The notes: generated from the sequence alone by a model not told the origin. Positions 8,595-16,740 are shown, numbered from the stretch's first letter. The stretch is DNA of 64,000 bases from an uncultured Myxococcales bacterium (GCA_937980205.1 CALJKW010000077.1:48614-112613); one strand, 5' to 3'. Made by a program: numbers and translations.

Positions 8595-9107
8595 CTATTC
8601 CGCGATCAGCGTCCCCAACAGCCCGAGCACCTCTTCCACGTCCGCCGACTTGAGCGCGCCCTGCTTCGCGTAACGCACGGCGCCGCTGCGGTCGACGAGG
8701 ACGACGGTCGAGCTGTTCCCTTTCAGTGACCATGGCTGCTGGGTCATGACGCCGGTCCAGTCCAGGTAGACCGGGACGCCGATCTTCTTCTCGGTGTCCT
8801 TCACCGCGGCGATGACGAACTGTCTCGCCGGCACCCAGTCGTAGGCGGACACGTTCGCGATCGCGACGATGCTGACGGCGTCGAGCAGGCCCTTCTCCTT
8901 GCCGACGGCGAACAGCCGGTCCTTCAGCTCCTGGTTCAGGGTGGTCGAGGCGCGGTCCTCGTAGAACATCACCGCCGGGCGACCGCGAAACGCATCTGCG
9001 AGCCGCACGTACGTCTCCGCGGTGGTCGAGAGCTTCACCTCGTCCCCCTGTGACACCGAAGCACCCAACGCGATCAACACCGGCCAGCCGAGGTTCGACA
9101 CGTGCAT
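8595..9107 (-). CDS. Thioredoxin-fold protein without a CXXC site
   Basis: A 170-residue protein with a thioredoxin-like strand/helix order: FRGRPAVMFYEDRAST in place of the usual active-site region, SIVAIANVSAYDW, GVPVYLDWTG, then TVVLVDRSGAVRYAKQGALK, the last being the typical cis-Pro/beta-hairpin end of TlpA and YtfJ relatives. No CXXC pair is present, so a disulfide reductase role is unlikely; YtfJ-type proteins also lack it. The N-terminus (LGWPVLIALGASVSQG) is mildly hydrophobic but is not a convincing signal peptide. The gene is divergent from crtE, and the two ATG starts nearly meet (9107 and 9102). Confidence 0.7.
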   Translation of the reverse strand: MHVSNLGWPVLIALGASVSQGDEVKLSTTAETYVRLADAFRGRPAVMFYEDRASTTLNQELKDRLFAVGKEKGLLDAVSIVAIANVSAYDWVPARQFVIAAVKDTEKKIGVPVYLDWTGVMTQQPWSLKGNSSTVVLVDRSGAVRYAKQGALKSADVEEVLGLLGTLIAE

Positions 9108-10142
9108 AGCGCTCCACTACGTCCGGCTCCCAGAATCGTGTCTCTCGACGCGCTCTCGCGGTTCCAGCTCGAGCTGGAGGCGGAGCTCTCCTTTCGCGCC
9201 GACAGCGCCGACGAGCTCGGGCTCGACACCGCCTGGTCCGAGGCGCTGGCGGTAACGCGCGACTACGTGCTGCGGCCGGCCAAGCGCGTGCGCCCCACGC
9301 TCACCGCGCTCGGCTGGCTGGCGGCCGCCCCGTTCGCCTCGGCGGTTCCGCAGCCGGTGGTGCAGTTCGCCGCCGGGCTCGAGCTGCTCCACACGTTCAT
9401 GCTGGTGCACGACGACGTCGCCGACCGTGCCCCCGCCCGTCGCGGCGGCCCCACGCTGCACCGCCTGCTCGGAGAGAACGAGGCCGTCGTCCTCGGAGAC
9501 CACCTCTACGCGCGCGCCGTCGAAGCCATGGCCACCGTCGACTCGCCCGCCGCCGCGCAGACGCTGCGCTACGTGCTCGAGGTCTGCCGGCACACCGCCG
9601 CGGGCCAGTACCTCGACCTCGTCACCACGCGCGCCCCGCTCAGCCGCGTCACGCTCTTCCGCACGCTGAAGGTCGCGGAGCTCAAGACGGCGCGGTACGG
9701 CTTCGTGGCGCCGCTCGCCTGCGGCGCGATGCTCGCCGGAGCGCCCGAGCCGCTGCTCGACCTGCTCAAGCGCGCCGGCCGCCACGCCGGTCTCGCGTAC
9801 CAGCTGCGCGACGACCTCATCGGCCTGTTCGGAGACGACCGCGTCGCCGGCAAGGACGGCGGCGGAGACTTCCTCGAGGGCAAGCGCACCTTCCCCGTCG
9901 TCGCCGCCTGGACCCGCGCCGACGACGCCGGCCGCGCCGAGCTCGAGGCGCTGTGGGCGAACCCTCAGGCCTCGCGCCTCGAGGAAGCCCGCGCGCTGGT
10001 GCGCCGCTGGGGCGGGCTCGATGCGACGCAGCGGCTCATCGACGCGCGGACGCGCAGCGCGCTCAAAGCCCTCGAGGCCGCGGGGCCGGCGGTCGCGCCG
10101 CTCGCGGCGCTGATGAAGGGCCTCGCGCGGAGAGCCGCGTGA
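9102..10142 (+). CDS. crtE: Geranylgeranyl diphosphate synthase
   Basis: This 346-residue trans-prenyltransferase adds isopentenyl diphosphate units to make the C20 precursor of carotenoids. It has the first Asp-rich motif HDDVADRAPARRGGP (DDxxD at about 104-108), an RPAKRVRPTL substrate-binding stretch, and a second Asp motif YQLRDDLIGLFGDD that lacks the last Asp of the strict DDxxD form, as is common in bacterial homologues. A GKR segment (FLEGKRTFP) follows. The start may be the ATG at 9102 or the GTG at 9138 (MSLDALSRF); the latter would give a more usual N-terminus and clear the overlap with the divergent gene. It is the first gene of the carotenoid operon, and its stop overlaps the next start as GTGA. 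Confidence 0.95.
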   Translation: MHSAPLRPAPRIVSLDALSRFQLELEAELSFRADSADELGLDTAWSEALAVTRDYVLRPAKRVRPTLTALGWLAAAPFASAVPQPVVQFAAGLELLHTFMLVHDDVADRAPARRGGPTLHRLLGENEAVVLGDHLYARAVEAMATVDSPAAAQTLRYVLEVCRHTAAGQYLDLVTTRAPLSRVTLFRTLKVAELKTARYGFVAPLACGAMLAGAPEPLLDLLKRAGRHAGLAYQLRDDLIGLFGDDRVAGKDGGGDFLEGKRTFPVVAAWTRADDAGRAELEALWANPQASRLEEARALVRRWGGLDATQRLIDARTRSALKALEAAGPAVAPLAALMKGLARRAA

Positions 10143-11602
10143 AGCGCGCCATCGTCATCGGGGCCGGCGTCGGCGGCCTCACCGCTGCAGCCCGCCTCGC
10201 GCACGCGGGGCTCGAGGTCGAGCTCTACGAGAAGCAGCCCGGCCCCGGTGGCCGCTGCGGCCGCGTCGAGCTCGGGCCGTACCGCTTCGACCTCGGCCCG
10301 ACGATTCTGCTCATGCCGCACGTGCTCGAGGCGACCTTCCGTGCGCTCGGCCGCGAGCTGTCGGACTACCTCACGCTGCACCGGTGCGACCCGCACTACC
10401 GCATCTCGTTCCGCGACGGCGCGCAGCTCACGGTGCGCCGCGACGCGGCCGCCATGCGCGAAGAGCTCGAGCGCCTCGAGCCCGGCGCCTTCGACGCCTA
10501 CGCGCGGTTCATCGCCGACGGCCGCACGAAGCACGACGCCGCGTTCGACCGGTTCGTGACGCGGCACTTCGAGTCGTGGCTGCAGCTGGTGACCCCCAGG
10601 CTGCTGCGCGCGGGCGCGCTCGGCACGCTGGCTCCGCACGTCGCGCGGTTCTTCAAGGGGCCCCACCTGCGCCAGGCGTTCAGCTTCCAGACGATGTACC
10701 TGGGGCTCTCTCCGTCTCAGGCGCCGTCGGTGTTCTCGCTCTTGCCGTACACCGAGGCAGAGCACGGCATCTGGTTCCCCGAGGGCGGCCTGCACGCCGT
10801 GCCGCTGGCGCTGGAGAAGATCTGCCGCGAGGAAGGTGTTCGGCTCTCGTACTCGACGTCCGTGCGCCGCGTGGTGGTCGAGCAGGGCCGCGCCGCCGGT
10901 GTCGAGCTCGCCGATGGCTCGGTGCGCCGCGCCGACGTCGTCATCTGCAACGCCGACTACGCGTGGGCCAGCCGGTGGCTGTTGCCCGAGCCGCTCGCCG
11001 CGCGCCGCTCGGCCGCGGTGGAGAAGCGCCGCTTCACCTCGTCCGGCCTGATGTTCTACTTCGGGCTCTCGCGCCGGGTGGACGCGCTGCTCCACCACAA
11101 CGTGTTCCTCGGCCGCGACTTCGACGGCAGCTTCGCGGACATCTTCGAGCGCGGGCGCATGCCCGAGGACCCGAGCTTCTACGTGAACGCGCCGGCGCGG
11201 ACCGCGTCGGGCTTCGCTCCGGAAGGGCACGACGCGCTGTACGTGCTGGTGCCGGCTCCCGCGGGGAACGCCGCGGTGGACGTCGAGTTGGTGCGCGGCC
11301 AGGTGCTGCGTCGCCTCGCCGAGGAGGGCTGCGACGTCGAGCCGCACATCGTCGCGGAGCGCGTGGTGGCTCCCCGCGACTGGGAGAGCAGCTTGAACCT
11401 CGCGCGCGGCTCTGCGTTCGGGCTGGCGCAGGACCTGTTCCAGATCGGTCCGTTCCGGCCGAAGGTGAACGACCCCGACGTCGCGGACCTGTACTGGTGC
11501 GGCGCCTCGATTCAGCCCGGCACCGGCGTGCCGACGGTGATGCTCAGCGCCGGGTTCGCGGTCGACAAGGTGCTCGAGCGCCAGAAGCGGGAGGCCGCGT
11601 GA
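10139..11602 (+). CDS. crtI: Phytoene desaturase (first copy in operon)
   Basis: This 487-residue FAD-dependent carotene desaturase has an N-terminal dinucleotide-binding motif (VIGAGVGGLTAAARLAHAG with acidic end ELYEK) followed by PGGRCG and DLGPTILLMP. The C-terminal flavin segment is DLYWCGASIQPGTGVPTVML, the bacterial CrtI signature. It removes hydrogens from phytoene or later intermediates on the way to lycopene, at the membrane. The GTG start overlaps the crtE stop by four bases. A second, divergent desaturase closes the operon; Myxococcus xanthus likewise needs two desaturases (CrtIa and CrtIb) to make lycopene, so the two here probably divide the steps. Which one performs which step cannot be read from sequence. 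Confidence 0.93.
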   Translation: MKRAIVIGAGVGGLTAAARLAHAGLEVELYEKQPGPGGRCGRVELGPYRFDLGPTILLMPHVLEATFRALGRELSDYLTLHRCDPHYRISFRDGAQLTVRRDAAAMREELERLEPGAFDAYARFIADGRTKHDAAFDRFVTRHFESWLQLVTPRLLRAGALGTLAPHVARFFKGPHLRQAFSFQTMYLGLSPSQAPSVFSLLPYTEAEHGIWFPEGGLHAVPLALEKICREEGVRLSYSTSVRRVVVEQGRAAGVELADGSVRRADVVICNADYAWASRWLLPEPLAARRSAAVEKRRFTSSGLMFYFGLSRRVDALLHHNVFLGRDFDGSFADIFERGRMPEDPSFYVNAPARTASGFAPEGHDALYVLVPAPAGNAAVDVELVRGQVLRRLAEEGCDVEPHIVAERVVAPRDWESSLNLARGSAFGLAQDLFQIGPFRPKVNDPDVADLYWCGASIQPGTGVPTVMLSAGFAVDKVLERQKREAA

Positions 11603-12462
11603 GCCTCGTGCGCCAGGGCTACGCCTCGGCGAAGGCCGTCACGCGCCGCCACGCGAAGAGCTTCTTCTTCGCGTCGTTCGCGCTCTTCGGAGCTCGCCGC
11701 CGCGCCGCGTTCGCGCTCTACGCGTTCTGCCGGCGGCTCGATGACCTCGTCGACCTCGGGCCCAAGGAGGGCCTCGCCGAGCGCCTCGGCTTCGCGCGCG
11801 AGCTCACCCGCGACGTCTTCGCCGGGCGCTCGTTCCGGCCGCACGACACCTTCGTGCCCAGCGAGCTCGAGGCGCTGTCCGACTCGGTGCACCGCTTCGG
11901 CATCCCCGACGGCCCGATGCTCGAGCTCATCGACGGCATGGAGATGGACCTCGAGCCGCGCCGCTACGCCACGTGGTCCGAGCTCGACCTCTACTGCCAC
12001 CGCGTCGCCGGCACCGTCGGGCTGCTGATGGCGCCGGTGCTGGGGTGCCGCGACGCGGCCGGGCTGGAGCACGCGGGCGCCCTCGGCCGCGCGATGCAGC
12101 TGACGAACATTCTGCGCGACGTGCGCGAGGACCTGCAGCGCGGCCGCTGCTACCTGCCGCAGGACGAGCTGCGCGCGTTCGGGCTCGACGAGCGGCTGCT
12201 TCAGCTCGGCAGCACCGGCCCCGAGCTCGCGGCCTTCATGGGCTTTCAGATTCGCCGCGCCCGCGCGCTGTACGGCTTCGGACGCGAGGGCGTTCGCTAC
12301 CTCTCCGGCTTCGGCTGCGGGCCGATGGTGCGGGTGATGGCCGCCGTCTACGAGGGCATCCTCGGTGACATCGAGGCGCGCTGCTACGACGTCTTCTCGC
12401 ACCGCGCGCACGTGCCGTTCGGGACGAAGCTGCGCCTCGCTGCCGGAGCCCTGCTCGCGTGA
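11599..12462 (+). CDS. crtB: Phytoene synthase
   Basis: This 287-residue enzyme of the squalene/phytoene synthase family condenses two geranylgeranyl diphosphates to phytoene. It carries both Asp-rich motifs: FCRRLDDLVD (about 44-52) and QLTNILRDVREDLQRGR (about 169-185), plus YLPQDELRAFG after the second. The N-terminal TRRHAKSFFFAS is the family's substrate-pocket helix. The GTG start overlaps the crtI stop by four bases, and the stop overlaps the crtC start in the same way. Confidence 0.96.
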   Translation: MSLVRQGYASAKAVTRRHAKSFFFASFALFGARRRAAFALYAFCRRLDDLVDLGPKEGLAERLGFARELTRDVFAGRSFRPHDTFVPSELEALSDSVHRFGIPDGPMLELIDGMEMDLEPRRYATWSELDLYCHRVAGTVGLLMAPVLGCRDAAGLEHAGALGRAMQLTNILRDVREDLQRGRCYLPQDELRAFGLDERLLQLGSTGPELAAFMGFQIRRARALYGFGREGVRYLSGFGCGPMVRVMAAVYEGILGDIEARCYDVFSHRAHVPFGTKLRLAAGALLA

Positions 12463-13313
12463 CGCGCGTCGAGGTGCCACAGCGCCCCGGCGCGTATCGC
12501 TGGTGGTACGTGGACGCCTCGTGCGGCGACTTCACCGTCGTCGCCATCTTCATGATCGGCTCGCTGTTCTCGCCGCGGTACGCGGTGACGGGCCTGCGCG
12601 GCGCGGCGCCCAGCGCTCACGCTGCGGTGAACTTCGCGCTGTATCGAGGCGGCGCCCGCCGGCTGTGGGCGCTGTCGGAGTACGACGGCGTCGAGGCCTC
12701 GGCCGACGGGCTGCGCATCGGGGGCTCCGAGCTCCGCTACGACGGCGACCGCGCGCGGCTGAGCATCGTCGAGCGCACCGCGCCGTGGGGCACGCCGTTC
12801 GAGGCCTCCATCGAGCTGGGCGCCGAGGGACCCGGCATGGCTCCGGTCGAGCTCGTTGCCGGGCTGTCGCATCGGTGGCAGCCGATCGCTCCGCGGGCTC
12901 GCGCGCGCGTGAAGGTGCTCGGCCTCGAGCTCGACGCCGTCGCGTACCACGACGGCAACTTCGGAGACGTTCCGCTCGGCACCGACCTCCGCGGCTGGGA
13001 GTGGGAGCGGCGGTGCACCGGCGCTCTCACCGAGATCGTCTACCAGCCGTGGGGCAGCGAGGCCCTGCACGTCGAGGCCGGCGAGCGCGGCGTCGCGGTG
13101 CGGCGCGGCGCGGCGGACGAGGTGCGGCGGTCGCGGACCGCGTGGGGGCTCGATGTCCCGCGCGGCTCGAGCGTGCTCGAGTCGAGCCCGTTCTACGCGC
13201 GCTGGGCCGGTGATGCCCACGTCGTCGGCGAGGTCGCCGACTTCGCGCGGTTTCGATCGCCGTGGATTCGGTGGATGGCGCGCCTGCGCACGCGCATGGA
13301 GCGCGCGGCGTGA
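12459..13313 (+). CDS. crtC: Carotenoid 1,2-hydratase (hydroxyneurosporene synthase)
   Basis: This 284-residue protein matches CrtC in its opening block (AYRWWYVDASCGDFTVVAIF, then GSLFSPRY) and in WYxD-type and HRWQP/YHDGNFGD segments of the lipocalin-like fold. CrtC adds water to the 1,2 double bond of acyclic carotenes, giving the 1-hydroxy group. That hydroxyl can then take a sugar, consistent with the glycosyltransferase and acyltransferase genes that follow. The GTG start overlaps crtB by four bases; the stop overlaps the next ATG as TGATG. Confidence 0.88.
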   Translation: MTRVEVPQRPGAYRWWYVDASCGDFTVVAIFMIGSLFSPRYAVTGLRGAAPSAHAAVNFALYRGGARRLWALSEYDGVEASADGLRIGGSELRYDGDRARLSIVERTAPWGTPFEASIELGAEGPGMAPVELVAGLSHRWQPIAPRARARVKVLGLELDAVAYHDGNFGDVPLGTDLRGWEWERRCTGALTEIVYQPWGSEALHVEAGERGVAVRRGAADEVRRSRTAWGLDVPRGSSVLESSPFYARWAGDAHVVGEVADFARFRSPWIRWMARLRTRMERAA

Positions 13314-14236
13314 TGCTCGTCTGGGCCGTCATCGCCGCTGCGTTCACCGTCGTCGCGGTCTTGCGCCTCGTTGCTCGTCTGCGCGTTCGAAGCCCGCTCA
13401 CTCCTCCGAGGGGAGAGGGTGTCCTGCTTCGCCCCGTCGATGCACCTACCGACGCCGAGCTCGCGAACCTCTCGCTTCGCGTCGACGGCCTCGTGCAGCA
13501 CGTCGCCAGCGGCGCCGAGCCGCACGCGCTGAACCGCAAGCTCGGCCACCTCAAGCGCGCGCTGCTCGAGCTGCGCCCCGAGCGCGTGCTCGTCGCGGAC
13601 GCCGACGTCGCGGTGGACCGCGAGCTCGCCGACGCGCTGCTCGGAGCCCTCGACCACGCCGACGTCGCGTGGGCCGCGCCGCGCCCCGTCCCGTTCGGCC
13701 TCACCCGCGGCCTGCTCGTGCAGTCGATGCACAGCTTCGAGGTGCTCGACGCGATGACGCTCGGCGCTCCGACGATGTGCGGCAAGGCGTTCGCGCTGGG
13801 GCCCCGCGGCATCGAGGCGCTGCTGCGGCTGCCCGACTGCATCGGCGAGGACCTCGAGCTCGCCCAGGTTCCCGGGCTGCGCATCGTCCGCGCCGGCCGA
13901 GCGCTGATTCCCCAGCCCGAGGGCGACGTCGTCGCGCGCTTCACGCGCTGGATGCAGGTGCTGAAGGCGCACCGGCCCGCGCTGTTCCCCACGATTCCCC
14001 TGCTGTTCGCGTGCACGCCGCTGCTGCTCGTCGCTGCGCCGCGCGCGGGGCTCGCGCTGCTGGCCGTCCGCCTCGTCGCCGCCGCCGTGCTCATGCGTCG
14101 CCCCGGCCTGTACGTCGAGTGGCTCGGCGCCGAGGCGCTGCTGCTCGTGTGCTGGGTTCGCGCGTTGCTGTCCGGCCGCCGCGTCCGCTGGCGCGGGCGC
14201 ACGCTGCTCGTCGGCGCTCACGGGAGGCTCCAGTGA
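13313..14236 (+). CDS. Membrane glycosyltransferase (GT2/GT21-like), probable carotenoid glycosyltransferase
   Basis: This 307-residue protein has an N-terminal helix (VWAVIAAAFTVVAVLRLVA) and C-terminal helices (LFPTIPLLFACTPLLLVAA and others). The catalytic part between holds LVADADVAVD (DxD metal site), GKAFALGPRG, EDLELA (the base) and RFTRW (R/QxxRW). This set is that of ceramide-glucosyltransferase-like GT21 enzymes such as HpnI. Its position after crtC suggests it glycosylates the 1-hydroxy carotenoid from a nucleotide sugar. Residues about 27-36 (SPLTPPRGEG) are encoded by a degenerate copy of the repeat element described at 14887 and are unlikely to be ancestral. An in-frame GTG at 13310 is an alternative start. 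Confidence 0.82.
   Translation: MLVWAVIAAAFTVVAVLRLVARLRVRSPLTPPRGEGVLLRPVDAPTDAELANLSLRVDGLVQHVASGAEPHALNRKLGHLKRALLELRPERVLVADADVAVDRELADALLGALDHADVAWAAPRPVPFGLTRGLLVQSMHSFEVLDAMTLGAPTMCGKAFALGPRGIEALLRLPDCIGEDLELAQVPGLRIVRAGRALIPQPEGDVVARFTRWMQVLKAHRPALFPTIPLLFACTPLLLVAAPRAGLALLAVRLVAAAVLMRRPGLYVEWLGAEALLLVCWVRALLSGRRVRWRGRTLLVGAHGRLQ
13391..13418 (+). repeat. Degenerate copy of the GC-rich hairpin repeat inside the glycosyltransferase
   Basis: CCGCTCACTCCTCCGAGGGG followed by AGAGGGTG matches the right half of the element at 14887-14925 (AGGGGAGAGGG) with a shortened left arm. It is translated as SPLTPPRGEG between the first membrane helix and the catalytic domain. Confidence 0.5.
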
Positions 14237-14943
14237 TTCGCGACGCGCGGCACTGGCTGTGGACTCCGGTCGTGCACCGGTACGTGAAGTGGCGCCTCGC
14301 GCGCTCGTTTCGCGCGCTGTGGCTCGACGGCCCGGCGCTGCCGCGCACCGACGAGCCGCTCATCCTCTACGCGAACCACACCAACTTCTGGGACGGCTTC
14401 ATCGTGCACTCGCTCGTGTGGGCGGCTGGGCGCGACGGCTACGTCGTGATGGAGGAGCAGAACCTCGCGCGCTTCCGCTTCCTCACGCGCCTCGGCGCCA
14501 TCTCGGTGCGGCGCGGCGATCGCACCTCTTCGCTCGAGACGCTGCGCTACTGCGCCGGCGTCCTGAAGCGGCCGCGCGCGTCGCTGCTCGTCTTTCCTCA
14601 GGGGCGCATCGTCTCCGCCGCCGAGCCGCTCGCGTTCGAGCGTGGCCTCGCGGTGCTCGCGCGCATGGCGAAGGTGCGGCTGGTGCCGATCGCGCTGCGC
14701 TACGCCTTCTTCGAGCACGAGTACCCGGACATCCTCGTCGCTGCCGGCGAGCCGCACGAGCTCGTCTCGCTCGAGGACTGCCGCGCACGGCTGGCGTCGT
14801 CGCTCGCCCGGCTCTCTGAAGTGCGCGAGCCGTTCGCGCTGCAGCGGCAGCTCGGCGGCCGGCGCTCCGTCGCGGAGCCTTCACTGCCCCCTCACCCCGG
14901 CCCTCTCCCCTACGAGGGGAGAGGGAGTCTGGAGTCGTCATGA
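14233..14943 (+). CDS. 1-acyl-glycerol-phosphate acyltransferase family protein, probable carotenoid glycoside acyltransferase
   Basis: This 236-residue PlsC-fold acyltransferase has motif I NHTNFWD (HxxxxD, catalytic His/Asp), motif III FPQGRI (FPEG-like) and motif IV LVPIALRY. Such enzymes move a fatty acyl group from ACP or CoA onto a hydroxyl. Within a carotenoid operon the likely acceptor is the sugar of the carotenoid glycoside, as in the fatty-acid esters of carotenoid glucosides known from myxobacteria; this is inferred from position. The last 18 or so residues (PHPGPLPYEGRGS) come from a copy of the GC-rich hairpin repeat, so the ancestral stop has probably been displaced. The start overlaps the previous stop by four bases (GTGA) and the stop overlaps the next start (ATGA). 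Confidence 0.85.
   Translation: MIRDARHWLWTPVVHRYVKWRLARSFRALWLDGPALPRTDEPLILYANHTNFWDGFIVHSLVWAAGRDGYVVMEEQNLARFRFLTRLGAISVRRGDRTSSLETLRYCAGVLKRPRASLLVFPQGRIVSAAEPLAFERGLAVLARMAKVRLVPIALRYAFFEHEYPDILVAAGEPHELVSLEDCRARLASSLARLSEVREPFALQRQLGGRRSVAEPSLPPHPGPLPYEGRGSLESS
14887..14925 (+). repeat. GC-rich hairpin repeat element, full copy
   Basis: CCCTCACCCCGGCCCTCTC continues to CCCC, then TACG and AGGGGAGAGGG, so the CCCTCTCCCC and GGGGAGAGGG arms can fold. The same unit is present in reverse orientation at 36411-36445 and as a partial copy at 13391-13418. All three lie within coding sequence and keep the frame open. Confidence 0.7.
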
Positions 14944-16487
14944 AGCGAGTCATCGTCGTCGGCGCTGGCCCCGGAGGACTCTGCGCCGCCATCAACCTCG
15001 CCGGCCAGGGCTTCGACGTCACCGTCGTCGAGAAGGAGCCCATCCCCGGCGGGCGCATGCGCGGCCTCACGCTCGAGGGCGGCTACGCGCTCGACACCGG
15101 CCCCACCATCATGCAGTTGCCGCAGGTGCTCGAGGCGCTCGTCGCCCGAGCGGGTAAGCGCCTCTCCGACTACGTGACGCTGAAGCGGCTCGATCCGAAC
15201 ACCCGCATCCACTTCTGGGACGGCACGCACCTCGACACGACGAGCGACGTGCAGAAGATGCGCGAGGGGCTGCGCCGCCTCGACCCGAAGCACCCCGGCG
15301 CGCTCGATCGCTGGCTCGAGGAGTCGCGCGCGAAGTACCTCGTCGCGTACGACAAGTTCATCTGCACCCGTGCCGACTCGCTCGGCTACTACGCGCCGTG
15401 GCGGCTGATGCCGACGCTGCGCTTCAAGCCGTGGCAGACGCTCTACCGGCACCTCGACGGCTTCTTCCGCGACGACCGCGTCACCTACGCGCTGTCGTAC
15501 CCCTCGAAGTACCTCGGCCTGCACCCGACCACGTGCTCGAGCGTGTTCAGCGTGATTCCGTTCCTCGAGCTCGAGTTCGGCGTCTGGCACGTGATGGGCG
15601 GTTTCCGCGCGCTGTCTCGCGGCCTCGCGCGCTGCGCGGAGGACCTCGGCGCGCGCATTCGCTACTCGGCGCCGGTCGCCGAGGTGCTCTCGGGGAAGGC
15701 GGTGCGGCTCGAGGGCGGTGAGGTGCTCGAGGCCGACGCGGTGGTCGTCAACGCGGACCTGCCGTACGCGGCGACGAAGCTGGTGCGCCCCGAGCTGCGG
15801 CGCGAGCTGTCGGACGCGAAGCTCGAGCGCGCGAAGTACAGCTGCAGCACGTTCATGCTCTACCTGGGGCTCGATCGCCGCTACGACGAGCTGCCTCATC
15901 ACGTCATCTCGCTGTCGAACGCGGCGCGCCGCACCGACCGGGCGGCGCTCGAAGACCTCGAGGCCGACGTCGAGGACCCGCCGTTCTACGTCTGCAATCC
16001 GACGCCGACGGATCCGAGCGGGGCTCCGGCCGGCCACTCGACGCTGTACGTGCTGGTGCCGACGCCGAACACGTCGCGGAACGTCGACTTCGCCGAGCTC
16101 GAGCGGACCCTGCGCGCGAAGGTGCCGCAGTGGCTCGAGCGCGTCGGCTTCACCGGCGTGTCGAAGCACATCCGGGCGTCGAAGGCGTTCACCGCCGAGA
16201 CCTGGCGCGACGACTTCAACGTGCACCGCGGCGCCGTCTTCAACCTCTCGCACACGTGGATGCAGCTCGGGCCGCTGCGGCCGAAGGTGAAGTCTCCGGA
16301 CGTGGACGGGCTCTACTGGGTCGGCGGCGGCACCCACCCCGGCAGCGGGCTGCTCACCATCATCGAGAGCGCGAACATCGCGGCGGACCACCTGTGCGGT
16401 GGGCTCGAGGGGTGGCCGTACACGCCGCCGCTCGAGCCGCGGGTGCAGGAAGTCGTCGAGGCGCCGGCGCCAGCTGCAGCCGCGTAG
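14940..16487 (+). CDS. Second carotene desaturase of the CrtI/CrtD family
   Basis: This 515-residue flavoprotein is related to the first desaturase of the operon. It has VVGAGPGGLCAAINLAGQG with EKEPIPGGRM, DTGPTIMQLPQVLEAL, a central DGFFRDDRVTYALSYPSKYL stretch, and the C-terminal GLYWVGGGTHPGSGLLTIIE flavin block. HPGSGL is typical of CrtI and CrtD proteins. It could be the second phytoene/zeta-carotene desaturase (CrtIa type) or a 3,4-desaturase (CrtD) acting on the 1-hydroxy product. The ATG overlaps the acyltransferase stop by four bases. The Pro/Ala-rich tail after residue 490 is probably disordered. Confidence 0.88.
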   Translation: MKRVIVVGAGPGGLCAAINLAGQGFDVTVVEKEPIPGGRMRGLTLEGGYALDTGPTIMQLPQVLEALVARAGKRLSDYVTLKRLDPNTRIHFWDGTHLDTTSDVQKMREGLRRLDPKHPGALDRWLEESRAKYLVAYDKFICTRADSLGYYAPWRLMPTLRFKPWQTLYRHLDGFFRDDRVTYALSYPSKYLGLHPTTCSSVFSVIPFLELEFGVWHVMGGFRALSRGLARCAEDLGARIRYSAPVAEVLSGKAVRLEGGEVLEADAVVVNADLPYAATKLVRPELRRELSDAKLERAKYSCSTFMLYLGLDRRYDELPHHVISLSNAARRTDRAALEDLEADVEDPPFYVCNPTPTDPSGAPAGHSTLYVLVPTPNTSRNVDFAELERTLRAKVPQWLERVGFTGVSKHIRASKAFTAETWRDDFNVHRGAVFNLSHTWMQLGPLRPKVKSPDVDGLYWVGGGTHPGSGLLTIIESANIAADHLCGGLEGWPYTPPLEPRVQEVVEAPAPAAAA

Positions 16488-16488
16488 T

Positions 16489-16507
16489 GCGAACGACGGC
16501 CGTTCGC
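16489..16507 (+). terminator. Hairpin just after the carotenoid operon
   Basis: GCGAACG (16489-16495) and CGTTCGC (16501-16507) form a perfect 7-base stem with a 5-base loop, one base after the last crt stop codon. No U-run follows, but the position suits a terminator of the operon. Confidence 0.55.
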
Positions 16508-16653
16508 TCTCGCGCGCCTGGACATCTGCTTCGTGCCCGTCGCATCAGTGTGCAGCGCCAGTCCGGGTCGGGTTCCGGCGCACGGGTGCCCATCCCTTGG
16601 TGGGCTCCGCGAGTGCAGGGAACGTTTGAGCTCGCAGGATAGGAGGAGCACCC

Positions 16654-16740
16654 GTGACAGAGCTTCTCCGCGAGCGTTGCCGCTGCGCGCGACGCCGCAG
16701 CGACAGCGTCGACTTCATGAGTTTCGGCGAGCCGTCGTGA
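16654..16740 (+). CDS. Small ORF with an ideal ribosome-binding site
   Basis: A 28-residue frame starts at GTG 16654, seven bases after AGGAGG (16641-16646), the best Shine-Dalgarno match in this part of the window. The peptide begins VTELLRERCRCARRRSD and is strongly basic with two Cys, ending in FMSFGEPS. It occupies an otherwise empty gap between the carotenoid operon and the TolB-like gene. It may be a true small protein or a leader whose translation influences the gene that begins 24 bases later. There is no homologue I recognise. Confidence 0.45.
   Translation: MTELLRERCRCARRRSDSVDFMSFGEPS

Noticed and set aside
8521..9137. Search for a promoter before crtE resembling the one at 7165
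   Set aside because: No GGAAC-type -35 with a CGTC-type -10 could be found on the plus strand, so the crt promoter was left unassigned.
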